From the NCBI GenBank assembly GCA_963755815.1, contig CAVWLF010000019.1:1-64000 (forward strand): a stretch of DNA of 64,000 bases. Direction: 5' to 3'. The translations under genes were made by a program, and so were the position numbers. Position 1 is the first letter of the stretch. Each line of letters starts with the position of its first letter. Below are positions 27,603 to 36,942 of this stretch, piece by piece. The notes under the pieces were generated by a model. The model worked only from the letters and a program-made list of their open reading frames with translations. It was not told where the DNA came from and did no database searches. The DNA is from Palsa-506 sp963755815. GTDB taxonomy: Bacteria; Actinomycetota; Actinomycetes; Streptosporangiales; Streptosporangiaceae.

Positions 27603-28832
27603 TCAGCGGCCCTCGTGCTCACCGGCGCAGTGATACGTGCGACCGTTCAGTTCCGCCGCGCTCCGGACCCCGAGCAGCCGGAGCGTCCGGGTCACCTCCT
27701 CGGCCAGGATGGTGATCGCCCGCTCCACCCCGCGCTCGCCGCCGGCCATCAGCCCGTAGAGGTAAGCCCGCCCGACCAGGCAGCCCTTCGCGCCCAGGGC
27801 CAGCGCGGCGACCACGTCCCCGCCGTTCATGATCCCGGGTCGAGCAGGACCTCGGCCTCATCGCCCACCGCGTCGGCGATCGCCGGCAGCACCTCCAGCG
27901 GGGCGGCGGCGCGGTCCAGCTGCCGTCCGCCGTGACTGGACACGGATGATCCCGTCCGCGCCATGGGCCACCGCGGCCCGGGCGTTGCTCACGGTATGGA
28001 TCCCCTTGAGCAGCAGCGGGCCCTGGCCAGGCGCCCCGCAGCCATTCGATGTCGGCAAACGTCACCGACGGGTCGAACATCGTGTTCACCAGCTCGGCTA
28101 CGGTCCCGTGCCACTCGTGCAGGCTCGCGAACGTCAGCGGATCGGTGGTGAGCAGGTTGAACCACCAGGCCGGGTGCAGCGCCGCGTCGAGCACGGTCGA
28201 CGGCGTCAGCGCGGGCGGGATGGTCAGCCCGTTCCGGACGTCCCGCATCCGCGCGCCCCCCACGGGCGTGTCAACTGTCAGCACCAGCGCCTCGTAGCCA
28301 GCCTCCCGCGCCCGCTCGATGAGGTCCTTGCCGCCCGCGCGGTCCCGCCACAGGTACAGCTGGAACCATTTGCGCGCAGCCGGTGCCTCGGCCGCCACCT
28401 CCTCAATGGAGGTGGTGCCCATGGTGGAGAGCGCGAACGTCAGGCGGCCGGTCAGCGGCCCGGACCGCCGCCTTCTCGCCGTCGTGATGCATCAGCCGGG
28501 TGAACCCGGTCGGTGCCAGCGCGAACGGCAGCGGCCATCGGCTGCCGAGCACCGTGACGCCCGTGTCGGCGGTGCTCACGTCGCGCAGGGCCATCGGATG
28601 GAACTCTGGCCTGGGCGAAACTGGCCCGCGCCCGGCGCAGGCTGGCCTCCTGGTCGGCGGCGCCGTCGGCATAGTCGAACACCGCCCGCGGCAGGCGGCG
28701 GGCGGCGATCGCCCGAAGGTCGGCGATCGTGTGCGCGCGGCCCAGCCGCCGCTCGACCGGATCGAGCGGCACCCGCTGCTGGCGCAGCAACGGCTGCAGC
28801 TCGGACCATCGCGGAAGCCGCCTGCGTGCCAA
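27603..28832 (-). CDS. FMN-dependent alpha-hydroxyacid oxidase/dehydrogenase, multiple frameshifts
   Basis: TTG 28832 follows GGAGGAGGGG. Pieces in three frames assemble into a LldD/glycolate-oxidase-type barrel: AVFDYADGAADQEASLRRAR, then ALRDVSTADTGVTVLGSRWP with FALAPTGFTR, then FALSTMGTTSIEEVAAEAPA, WFQLYLWRDR, EALVLTVDTPVGGARMRDVR, LLKGIHTVSNA and SSHGGRQLD, ending with GDVVAALALGAKGCLVGRAY. Frame changes are near 28620, 28445, 28035, 27945 and 27833. The family oxidises L-lactate, mandelate or related 2-hydroxyacids with FMN; which acid is not resolved. Flavin-site and catalytic His regions are present in pieces. Confidence 0.78.
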
Positions 28833-28989
28833 CCCCACCCCTCCTCCGGTCCTCGCCAGCGTGTCCCGCCCCGCCGGAGCCCCGCAAGGCCCGTGAACCG
28901 AAGCCGCTGACCAGCCGTTACCTTCCGTATCCGCATAACTACAGAACGTGCAAAGCTTCGATCCCAGGAGGTCATCGTGCTGCGCTGCG

Positions 28990-30279
28990 CTACGTCGCCG
29001 GACCGGCCCGCGCGGCCTCGGTCTGCGCCGCGCGGGCCCGCTCCGCGGACAGCCCGCGTTCCGCCTCATTGCGGGTCAGCGCGGCGGCGCGCTCGAACTC
29101 CGCCCGGGCCTCGTCCGGCCGCCCGAGCTTCATCAGCAGGTCGCCGCGCACGCTCGGCAGCAGGTGATAGCCCTGCAGCGCTGGTTCCGCGGCCAGCACA
29201 TCGACCAGGTCGAGGCCGGCCTGCGGCCCGAACGCCATCGACACGGCGACCGCCCGGTTCAGCTCGATCACCGGCGAGGGCGTGACCGCGGCGAGGATCG
29301 CGTAGAGCCCGGTGATCCGGGCCCAGTCCGTGTCCTCCGGCCGAAACGCGCGGGCATGGCAGGCGGCGATCGCGGCCTGCAGCGCATAGGGGCCGCGCGC
29401 CCCGCCGAGCCGCTCCGCGGTGGCCAGGGCGGCCAGCCCGCGATTGATCAGCAGGCGATCCCAGCGCGCCCGGTCCTGATCCAGCAGCAGCACCGGCTCC
29501 CCGGACGGCCCGGTCCGGGCGCGGACCCGGGAGGCCTGGATCTCCATCAGCGCCAGCAGGCCGTGCACCTCCGGCTCCCCGGGCATCAGCTGGGCCAGGA
29601 TGCGGCCGAGCCGCAGCGCGTCCTCGCACAGCGCCGGGCGCATCCAGTCATCGCCGGCCGTGGCGGAGTAGCCCTCGTTAAAAATCAGGTAGATGACCTC
29701 AAGGACGGAGGACAGGCGGGCGGGCCGCTCTTCGCTGCCGGGCACCTCGAACGGCACCCGCGCCCGGGCCAGCGTCCGCTTGGCGCGGACGATGCGCTGC
29801 GCGATGGTCGGTTCCGGCACCAGGTAGGCCCGCGCTATCTCGGTGGTGGTCAGGCCGCCGAGCAGCCGCAGGGTCAGCGCCGCCCGCGCTGGCACGGAGA
29901 GCACCGGGTGGCAGGCGGTGAACACCAGCCGCAACAGGTCGTCGTCGATGTCATCGGCGAAGGCGCGGTCGAAGTCGGGCGTGACGCCGTCCCCCTCCGC
30001 CGCCAGCGCCCGGCCGATCTGGGCGTACTTGACGCGCAGCTCGGCGTTCCGGCGGAACAGGTCGACCGCGCGGCGCTTGGCCACGGTCATCAGCCAGGCC
30101 CCGGCATTGCGGGGGACCCCGGTTTCCGGCCACTGCTCCAGGGCGGCGACCACGGCGTCCTGGGCGAGTTCCTCGGCCAGGCCGACGTCATTGGTGTACC
30201 GGGCCAGCCCGGCAATGAGCCGCGCTGACTCCATCCGGACGACGGCCTCGATCGCAGCGTGAGTCTCGGCAGCCGTCAC
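28990..30279 (-). CDS. ECF42-type RNA polymerase sigma factor with C-terminal extension
   Basis: 429 residues, from GTG 30279. Residues 1-80 are sigma region 2 (EELAQDAVVAALEQWPETGV, then NAGAWLMTVAKRRAVDLFRR), followed by region 4 (LLGGLTTTEIARAYLVPEPT, IAQRIVRAKRTL). The remaining 250 residues are the DUF6596/TPR-like extension (RLSSVLEVIYLIFNEGYSAT, then LNRAVAVSMAFGPQAGLDLV). This long form without an anti-sigma factor and with a DGPF-domain partner is the ECF42 group, where the extension regulates activity. The DGPF gene lies 83 bp upstream on the same strand, the defining genetic neighbour of the group. Confidence 0.92.
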   Translation of the reverse strand: MTAAETHAAIEAVVRMESARLIAGLARYTNDVGLAEELAQDAVVAALEQWPETGVPRNAGAWLMTVAKRRAVDLFRRNAELRVKYAQIGRALAAEGDGVTPDFDRAFADDIDDDLLRLVFTACHPVLSVPARAALTLRLLGGLTTTEIARAYLVPEPTIAQRIVRAKRTLARARVPFEVPGSEERPARLSSVLEVIYLIFNEGYSATAGDDWMRPALCEDALRLGRILAQLMPGEPEVHGLLALMEIQASRVRARTGPSGEPVLLLDQDRARWDRLLINRGLAALATAERLGGARGPYALQAAIAACHARAFRPEDTDWARITGLYAILAAVTPSPVIELNRAVAVSMAFGPQAGLDLVDVLAAEPALQGYHLLPSVRGDLLMKLGRPDEARAEFERAAALTRNEAERGLSAERARAAQTEAARAGPAT

Positions 30280-30362
30280 GATAACCGATCACATCACCCG
30301 CGGCCGGCGGGAGCAAGGCCGCTCCCGCCTGCCCGGGCCGGGGCGAGCCCGGCCGATGGCGG

Positions 30363-30698
30363 TCAGTAGACCTGCCGGAGCGTGCTCTCGCCGTCACCGG
30401 CGATACGCAGAAACCGCTTGGTCCACTCGACGGCCTCGTCCTTGTCCCTGACCTCCATCAGCGCCCAGCCGCCGATCACTTCCTTGGCCTCGGAGTAAGG
30501 CCCGTCCACCACGGTGAACTTCCCGTCGGCGTACGTCACCCGGGTGGCTTCGGCGAACGGCGCGACCCCGCCGGTGGCGAGCAGCACCCCGGCCTTGGTC
30601 GCCTCCTCGACGAAGGCCCCCATCTCGGCCATGAGCTCCGGCTTCGGCGGCGAGAACGGCGTGGCCGGATCGCCCATCGTGTACCCGAGGAATCGCAT
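30363..30698 (-). CDS. DGPF/YCII-related protein, ECF42 partner
   Basis: 111 residues starting MRFLGYTMGD. A dimeric ferredoxin-like YCII fold is indicated by LMAEMGAFVEEATKAGVLLA and by TVVDGPYSEAKEVIGGWALM, the DGPF motif region (here DGPYSEAKE). DGPF proteins are the usual co-transcribed targets and neighbours of ECF42 sigma factors; their biochemical activity is not established. The gene leads the operon and probably carries the ECF42-dependent promoter in the 188 bp before it, which is otherwise empty of genes. Confidence 0.9.
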   Translation of the reverse strand: MRFLGYTMGDPATPFSPPKPELMAEMGAFVEEATKAGVLLATGGVAPFAEATRVTYADGKFTVVDGPYSEAKEVIGGWALMEVRDKDEAVEWTKRFLRIAGDGESTLRQVY

Positions 30699-30886
30699 TG
30701 TCCTGTTCCCTTCTGTCGGTCGGCCGTGCCGCCGTCGGCGGCCCGGCCTTTCTTGCCCGTGCGTCGAACGCCGCGGCGCCAGATCGACACCGGGGAGGAA
30801 AAACCGCCGGAAAGTTTCCGCCGATCCTGGTGACGGCCCGGCCTGCTAACGAGCACGCCGCCCCGGCCGCCCGCACCGGACCGTGC

Positions 30887-31905
30887 TCACCCCCGGTCAT
30901 AGGCCCAGATCGCCGTGCTGGTGCCCAGCAGCCGGACCGGGTGCCGTTCTCGCAAACTCAGCTCAGCCGGAACCGCGCGGCCCGGTAGCTGCGGGGCCAG
31001 CAGGACAATCCGCCCGGCCGGCCGCGTCACCCGGGTCATCTCGGCCAGGACGGCGGCCAGCCAGGGCTCCCGCTCGCCCGGAACGCCGTACTGCTGCCCG
31101 AACGGAAGGTTGGACACGCACGCGCCGACCGAGGCGGCGGGCAGGTCCAGCCGGCGGGCATCGCCGGCCAGGACGGCGGCATCGGGCACATTGCGGCGGC
31201 TGATGTCCACGGCCGACGGGTCGATGTCGCGCCCTTCGGCCGCCCAGCCCGCGGCCAGCGCCTCGGCCAGGATCGTGCCCGATCCGCAGCACGGGTCGAG
31301 CAGGCGCCCGCCGGCCGGCCGGCCAGCCCCACCATGGCCGCGGCCATGGTGGGCCGGAGCGCGCCGGGACGCTCGGCCGCGCGGCCGCGATGCTGGCGCA
31401 TGCTGGCGTCGGACAGCCGGATCCCGGCCACCAGGCAGCCCGGGGCGTACTCGGTGATCCACACCTCGAGCCGGGCCGGATCGGCGACGCTCCACTTCGG
31501 CTTGCCGGCCGCGATCGCTCGGGTGAGCTCGCGCCGCAGGTCGGTGCGGAGAAACGACGTCTCGGTGCGCACCCGGGCGATGACCCGGAAGGTCATGGCC
31601 GCGGTGAGCGGCCCGGCCTCCTCGGCCCAGATAGACAGCGCGCGCTGCACCCGCTCGGGCGCCCAGACGCGGCTGGCGATCCGGTCCGGCCGGTCGCCGT
31701 CGGCCCGCCGGGCCCGTCCCACCTCAGCGAAGAGATCCTCGACGGTGGACACCGACCGGAGCTGCTGGCGGCGGCCCCGGTCGGCTTCGAGCAGGAGCAC
31801 GCCAGCCCGGCCGTCTGAGCCCTGCCCGGTGACCCGGATCCCGCCGAGTGACCCCAGCTCGCGCCCGGCGATCCCGGTCAGCCCGGGCAGCACGGTGGCG
31901 AACAT
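30887..31905 (-). CDS. THUMP-domain RNA/DNA N-methyltransferase, one frameshift
   Basis: ATG 31905 (or GTG 31914) gives MFATVLPGLTGIAGRELGSL. A THUMP-like N-terminal domain extends to about residue 165 with FLRTDLRRELTRAIAAGKPK. After AMVGLAG the frame changes near 31320 and resumes with LLDPCCGSGTILAEALAAGW (SAM motif I of UPF0020 methyltransferases), then ACVSNLPFGQQYG (NLPFG, motif IV). This is the Trm14/TrmN or RlmL-N type architecture, a guanosine N2-methyltransferase of tRNA or rRNA. The target nucleotide is unknown. It is divergent from ppc across an 18-bp minisatellite. Confidence 0.8.
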
Positions 31906-31934
31906 CCGGGTCACGCCCGGCCGGGTATCCCGGT

Positions 31935-32078
31935 CAGCGGACCGGGACGGCCCGGCGGTTCCGCGCGGCCCGGCGGACCGGGATGACCCGGCGGACCCGG
32001 ACGGCCCGGCGGACCCGGACGACCTAGCGGACCGGGATGAGCCGCCGGACCGGGATGACCCGGCGGACCGGGACTGGC
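31935..32078. repeat. 18-bp minisatellite, eight units
   Basis: Eight head-to-tail 18-bp units, consensus CGGCGGACCGGGATGACC, with 2-6 changes per unit. It fills most of the 241-bp divergent region between the methyltransferase (31905) and ppc (32147). Because 18 is a multiple of three, reading frames through it stay open on both strands and give artificial Ser/Arg/Gly-rich or Asp/Pro-rich N-terminal extensions. Confidence 0.85.
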
Positions 32079-32146
32079 GGGCTGGCACGCACCCAGGGTA
32101 GGCGCGGCGGCCCGGGTACCGCCGGGAACGCCGCTAGGCTGGCGCG

Positions 32147-34912
32147 GTGAGCAGGGACGCCGACCGTCAGGATGTGCCGGCGCCGATGCGCCGCGATGTC
32201 CGGCTGCTCGGCCGGGTGCTGGGCGACGTGCTCCGCCAGGCCGGCGGGCAGGATCTGCTCGATGACGTTGAGCGGCTGCGGGGCGCGGTCATCACGGCCC
32301 GGCGCGGCGAGTCATCCGGCCAGCCGGGTGACGCGGCCGCCGCCGAGATCGCGGACCTGGTGGCCGGCTGGCCGCTGGAGCGCGCGGAGGCGGTCGCGCA
32401 TGCGTTCACCGTCTATTTCCACCTGGCCAACCTGGCCGAGGAGCACCAGCGGATCCGGACCCTGCGCAAGCGCGATACCGGCGACCGGCCGCAGCGCGAG
32501 TCACTCGCCGCGGCCGTCGAGCGCCTCCGCGACCTGGCCCCGGGCCGCGCGGACGGCGTGCTGGCCGACCTGCGCGTGCACCCGGTGCTGACCGCGCATC
32601 CGACCGAGACCCGCCGCCGCGCGGTGACCGAGGCGCTGCGCCGGATCGGGGCGCTGCTGGCCCGCCTGAACGACGGGCGGCTCGGCGCCAGCGAGCACGC
32701 CGAGGCGCTGCGCCGGCTCCGGGAGGAGATCGACCTGCTCTGGCGGACGGCCGCGCTGCGGGTGCAGGCGATGCAGCCGCTGGACGAGGTCCGCACGGTC
32801 ATGGCCGCCTTCGACGAGACGCTGTTCCGGGTGGTACCCGCCCTCTACCGCGCCCTCGACCGGGCGCTGCAAGGCCCGCTATCCGGCGAAGCCGCCGCGG
32901 TCGCGCCCGCGTTCCTGCGGTTCGGCAGCTGGGTCGGTGCGGACCGGGACGGCAACCCGTTCGTGACCGCGCAGGTGACCAGGGAAACCGCGGTAATCCA
33001 GGCCGACCACGCGTTGCGGGCCCTGGAGAACGCCGCCGCCCGGGTCGGCCGCGCGCTGACCGTGCATGCCGAGCCCGGGCGGGCCGGGCCGGAGCTCACC
33101 CGGGCCCTCGGCGCCGCGGGCCGGGCCCATCCGGACCTGCTGGCCGAGATCACCGCGCGGTCCCCCGGGGAGCCGTACCGCACTTATCTGCTGTACGCGG
33201 CGCGGCGGCTGCGCGCGACCCGGCTGGCCGGGACCGGCCCGGAGGAGCCCCGCCCGGATGGGACCCGGCGGGATGAGACTCGCCCGGAGGGGGACGGCCG
33301 GGCCCGGGCCAGGCCTGGCAGCCTGGCTTACGAGGGCCCGGCCGAATTCATCGGGGACCTCCGCCTCGTGCAGCGGGCGCTCGCCGGGACGGGCGCCACC
33401 CGGCAGGCCTTCGGCGAGCTCCAGCACCTGATCTGGCAGGCCGAGACGTTCGGGTTCCATCTCGCCGGGCTCGAGATCCGCCAGCACAGCGAGGTGCACG
33501 CCCGGGCGCTGCGGGAGATCCGGGCCGGCGCCGCGCGATCACCGCAGACCAGTGAGGTGCTCGCGACCTTCCGGGCGGCGGCCTGGATCCAGGGCCGGTT
33601 CGGGCCGGAGGCGTGCCGCCGCTACGTGGTCAGCTTCACCAGGTCGGCGGCGGACATCGCGGCCGTCTACGAACTGGCCAGCCTCGCCATTACGAACGGG
33701 CCAGGCCCCGTACTCGACGTGGTCCCGCTGTTCGAGAGCGGGGCTGACCTGCAGAACGCCCCCCGGGTGCTGGACGACATGCTGCAGATCGAGCCGGTGG
33801 CGGCGCGGCTGGCCGCCACCGGCAGGCATCTGGAGGTCATGCTCGGCTACTCCGACTCGGCCAAGGAACTCGGCCCGGTCAGCGCGACGCTGCGGCTGTT
33901 CGACGTGCAGCGGCGGCTGGTGCGGTGGGCGGCCGAGCGGGACATCCGGCTGACCCTGTTCCACGGCCGTGGCGGCGCGCTCGGGCGTGGCGGCGGGCCC
34001 GCGGGGCGCGCCGTGCTGGCCCAGGCACCGGGCTCGGTAGCCGGCCGGTTCAAGGTCACCGAGCAGGGCGAAGTGATCTTCGCGAGGTACGGCCACCCGG
34101 TGATCGCGCAGCGCCACCTGGAGCAGGTGGCGTCGGCGGTGCTGCTGGCCACGGCCGCTCCGGGACCGGTCAGCCCGCCCGCCACCGCCGCCCCCGCCAC
34201 GGCCGATGCTCCCGGGCAGTTCAGGGCGGTCGCGGACCGGATCGAGGCCGGGGCGCTGCGCGCTTACCGGGCACTGGTCGAGACGGACGGATTCGCCGGC
34301 TGGTTCGCCCGGATCAGCCCGCTGGAGGAAATCAGCGGAATGCGGATCGGGTCCCGGCCCAGCCGCCGGGCCGCCGCCGGTGACTCCGGCGCGTCCGGGC
34401 TCGACGATCTGCGGGCCATCCCGTGGGTCTTCGCGTGGGCCCAGACGCGAGTGAACCTGCCCGGCTGGTTCGGCCTCGGCAGCGGGCTGGCCGCCGCAGC
34501 AGCAGCGGGCGAGGACGGGCTCAGGGAGGCGCGCGATGCCTACCTGGCCTGGCCGCTGCTCGCCGTGCTGCTGGACAACGCCGAGATGAGCCTGGCCAAG
34601 ACGGACCGCAGGATCGCCGCGCGCTACCTCGCGCTGGGCGGCCGGCCGGACCTCACCGCGGCGGTTCTGGACGAGTATGACCTGACCAGGCGCCTGGTGC
34701 TGGCCGTGACCGGGCATGACCGGCTGCTGGCCGACCGGCCGGTGCTGTCCCGGGCCGTCGCGCTGCGTGATCCGTACGTGGACGCGCTCTCGCACCTGCA
34801 ACTGCGGGCGCTCGCCGGGCTGCGCGGCGGTCAGGCCGATCGCGATCGGCTGGAACGGCTCCTGCTCCTCACGGTCAACGGCGTGGCGGCAGGCCTGCAG
34901 AACACGGGCTGA
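32147..34912 (+). CDS. ppc: Phosphoenolpyruvate carboxylase
   Basis: 921 residues from GTG 32147. Fixes bicarbonate onto PEP to give oxaloacetate, the anaplerotic supply to the TCA cycle; cytosolic homotetramer in known cases. Seen: VLTAHPTETRRRAV with catalytic His151, GSWVGADRDGNPFVTAQVT, GYSDSAKELGPVSATLRLFD, FHGRGGALGRGGGPAGRAVL (the flexible glycine loop) and the GLQNTG C-terminus, which contributes to the active site. Length is close to the usual 880-960. An Arg/Asp/Pro-rich insertion at about residues 360-390 is extra. The frame is clean over 2.8 kb, in contrast with neighbouring broken genes. Confidence 0.95.
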   Translation: MSRDADRQDVPAPMRRDVRLLGRVLGDVLRQAGGQDLLDDVERLRGAVITARRGESSGQPGDAAAAEIADLVAGWPLERAEAVAHAFTVYFHLANLAEEHQRIRTLRKRDTGDRPQRESLAAAVERLRDLAPGRADGVLADLRVHPVLTAHPTETRRRAVTEALRRIGALLARLNDGRLGASEHAEALRRLREEIDLLWRTAALRVQAMQPLDEVRTVMAAFDETLFRVVPALYRALDRALQGPLSGEAAAVAPAFLRFGSWVGADRDGNPFVTAQVTRETAVIQADHALRALENAAARVGRALTVHAEPGRAGPELTRALGAAGRAHPDLLAEITARSPGEPYRTYLLYAARRLRATRLAGTGPEEPRPDGTRRDETRPEGDGRARARPGSLAYEGPAEFIGDLRLVQRALAGTGATRQAFGELQHLIWQAETFGFHLAGLEIRQHSEVHARALREIRAGAARSPQTSEVLATFRAAAWIQGRFGPEACRRYVVSFTRSAADIAAVYELASLAITNGPGPVLDVVPLFESGADLQNAPRVLDDMLQIEPVAARLAATGRHLEVMLGYSDSAKELGPVSATLRLFDVQRRLVRWAAERDIRLTLFHGRGGALGRGGGPAGRAVLAQAPGSVAGRFKVTEQGEVIFARYGHPVIAQRHLEQVASAVLLATAAPGPVSPPATAAPATADAPGQFRAVADRIEAGALRAYRALVETDGFAGWFARISPLEEISGMRIGSRPSRRAAAGDSGASGLDDLRAIPWVFAWAQTRVNLPGWFGLGSGLAAAAAAGEDGLREARDAYLAWPLLAVLLDNAEMSLAKTDRRIAARYLALGGRPDLTAAVLDEYDLTRRLVLAVTGHDRLLADRPVLSRAVALRDPYVDALSHLQLRALAGLRGGQADRDRLERLLLLTVNGVAAGLQNTG

Positions 34913-34920
34913 CGGCGCCG

Positions 34921-34947
34921 CCGCCGGTGGCCGGCCGCGGCCGGCGG
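34921..34947. terminator. GC-rich inverted repeat after ppc
   Basis: CCGCCGG (34921-34927) pairs with CCGGCGG (34941-34947), with further GGCCGGCC/GGCCGG self-complementarity in the loop. It starts nine bases after the ppc stop and before the importer operon. No T-run follows. Probable factor-assisted terminator. Confidence 0.4.
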
Positions 34948-35068
34948 TCAGGGCACTGGGCGGAAGCTGACCGGGCGATCATGCAGCACCCCTACCGGCC
35001 CGGTAGGCTGACCAGCCTTAGCCCGTTTGGGGGAATCGCTCCCGGCTCCGACCAGTGGGGGTTCACCG

Positions 35069-35950
35069 ATGCGACGGATCCTGCCCGTGATGGCCGCCGT
35101 GGCCGCGACGGCCCTGCTCGCGGCCTGCGGCAGCAGCGCGGCCGGCGGCGGCAGCGCTTCGGGGAGCGCCTCTCCGTCAGCCAGCGCCAGCACCGCAAGC
35201 TGCTCGAACGCCGCGATCCAGAAAAATCTCTACCAGCCCGGCGCGCTGACCGTGGCGACCGATACGCCCGCATACTCGCCGTGGTTCTCCGGCAACAACC
35301 CGGCCGACGGGAAGGGCTACGAGAGCGCGGTCGCCTATGCGATCGCCCGGCAGCTTGGTTTCACCAACTCGCAGGTGCACTGGACCCGCGAGCCATTCAA
35401 CAACTCCTACGCCCCGGGGCCGAAGAAGTTCGACTTCGACATCAACGAGATCTCGTACTCACCGCAGCGCGCGACCGCCGTCACGTTCTCCAACAGCTAC
35501 TACGACGTGGATCAGGCGCTGGTGGCACTGAAGAACACCCCGATCGTGACCCACCACACGCCCGCGGACCTGAAGGGCTACGTCTTCGGTGACCAGGTGG
35601 GAACGACCAGCCTGGCCTTCATCAACAGCTCGATCCAGCCGACCAGCAGGCCGAAGATCTTCCAGACCCTGAACGACGCCAAGGAGGCGCTGCAGACCCA
35701 CCAGATCGCCGCGCTGGTCGCCGATACCCCCACGGCCCAGTTCATCTCCTCGGCCCAGATCAAGGGATCGGTGCTGGTCGGGCAGTTCCCGAGTTCCGGC
35801 GAGCACTACGGCCTGGTCTTCAGCCAGGGCAACCCGCTGGTGACCTGCGTCAACAAGGCGATCGCGACGCTGAAGAGCAACGGCACCCTGGCGAAGCTGC
35901 AGCAGAAATACCTGAAGATCTACGTCAGCGTCCCTGCCCTGCAGCCCTGA
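35069..35950 (+). CDS. Amino-acid ABC transporter substrate-binding lipoprotein
   Basis: 293 residues from ATG 35069 with GTGGGGG upstream. The signal peptide ends in lipobox LLAACG (Cys20), so it is lipid-anchored outside the membrane, followed by a Ser/Ala-rich linker. LYQPGALTVATDTPAYSPWF begins a type II periplasmic-binding fold of SBP family 3; FDFDINEISYSPQRATAVTF and GDQVGTTSLAFINSSIQP are the ligand-cleft strands. Family members bind polar amino acids or amine compounds. Together with the permease and ATPase it forms a complete three-gene importer transcribed in one direction. Confidence 0.92.
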   Translation: MRRILPVMAAVAATALLAACGSSAAGGGSASGSASPSASASTASCSNAAIQKNLYQPGALTVATDTPAYSPWFSGNNPADGKGYESAVAYAIARQLGFTNSQVHWTREPFNNSYAPGPKKFDFDINEISYSPQRATAVTFSNSYYDVDQALVALKNTPIVTHHTPADLKGYVFGDQVGTTSLAFINSSIQPTSRPKIFQTLNDAKEALQTHQIAALVADTPTAQFISSAQIKGSVLVGQFPSSGEHYGLVFSQGNPLVTCVNKAIATLKSNGTLAKLQQKYLKIYVSVPALQP

Positions 35951-35982
35951 CGCGCTGACCGACCGAGCCCGCCGCGGCACGC

Positions 35983-36942
35983 ATGGACGAGAAGCAGCCC
36001 GACCGGCCGGCCGACTCGTTTACGGGCCTGCCCGGTGCCTCCGCGAGCACGATCGGCGGCGCCTGGCAGCCGCCTGGCTCGTTTGGCTCGGCCGGCCGCG
36101 GGCCCCGGTTGTTCGGCGGCGGGGGCCGGCGCGCGACGGCCATCTCGACGGCCAGCACGCTGGTCGTGCTCGCGGCGCTGGTCGCGGCCTTCCTGCTGGC
36201 CCCGGGCAGCGCCGTGGTGCGGCACACGTTCTTCGACCCGCGCGACATGTGGCAGTCGTTCATCGGCAACCCGAAGAAGGGCTACTACTCAGTCGGCGAG
36301 GCGCTCTGGCTGAATATCAGGATGTTCCTGACCGCCGAGGTTCTCATCCTCGCCTTCGCGCTGCTGATCGCGCTGATCCGGCAGTCGGTGAGCCCGGTGC
36401 TGTTCCCGTTCCGGGTACTGGCCCTGATTTACGTCGACTTCTTCCGCGGCGTGCCGCTGCTGCTGGTGATCCTGGCCATCGGCTTCGGCATCCCGGCGCT
36501 CCGGCTTCCGTTCGTCTCGGTCCAGTCAGCTGCCATCTACGGGGTGGCCGCGCTGGTGCTCTCATACTCGGCCTACGTCTCGGAGGTCTACCGGGCCGGC
36601 CTGAACTCCGTGCACCAGAGCCAGGTGGCCGCGGCGCGATCGCTGGGACTGTCGCAGTCGACCGCCCTGCGGTACGTGATCCTGCCGCAGGCCGTGCGCA
36701 ACATCATCCCGCCGCTGCTGAACGACTTCATCAGCCTGCAGAAGGACACCGCCCTGGTCAGCGTGCTCGGCGCGATCGAGGCCAACGAGGCGGCGCAGAT
36801 CTACAGCAGCACCGTCTTCAACTACTCCAGCTATGCGGTCGCGGCCGTCCTGTTCCTGATCCTGACCATTCCGCTGGCCCGCTTCACCGACCACCTGATC
36901 GACCGGGACCGAAGGCGGCGGCTGGCCGGAGCGACCGCATGA
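35983..36942 (+). CDS. Amino-acid ABC transporter permease
   Basis: 319 residues with a hydrophilic Gly/Pro-rich N-terminal tail of about 50 residues, then TM helices. FFRGVPLLLVILAIGFGIPA is the His/Glu/Gln permease family signature, and the EAA loop is VAAARSLGLSQSTALRYVIL with PQAVRNIIPPLLNDFISLQK following. The single permease gene presumably forms a homodimer. It lies 32 bp after the binding protein and overlaps the ATPase gene by ATGA, so the three are translated together. Confidence 0.92.
   Translation: MDEKQPDRPADSFTGLPGASASTIGGAWQPPGSFGSAGRGPRLFGGGGRRATAISTASTLVVLAALVAAFLLAPGSAVVRHTFFDPRDMWQSFIGNPKKGYYSVGEALWLNIRMFLTAEVLILAFALLIALIRQSVSPVLFPFRVLALIYVDFFRGVPLLLVILAIGFGIPALRLPFVSVQSAAIYGVAALVLSYSAYVSEVYRAGLNSVHQSQVAAARSLGLSQSTALRYVILPQAVRNIIPPLLNDFISLQKDTALVSVLGAIEANEAAQIYSSTVFNYSSYAVAAVLFLILTIPLARFTDHLIDRDRRRRLAGATA

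Noticed and set aside
31905..32088. N-terminal Ser/Arg/Gly-rich extension of the methyltransferase from an upstream start at 32088
   Set aside because: It is entirely translated minisatellite; the conserved THUMP-like sequence begins at the ATG at 31905.
31935..32153. Tandem repeats considered as a CRISPR array (also 52086-52153, 42070-42157)
   Set aside because: Units are 14-24 bp and directly abutting, with no spacers of constant length and no cas genes.
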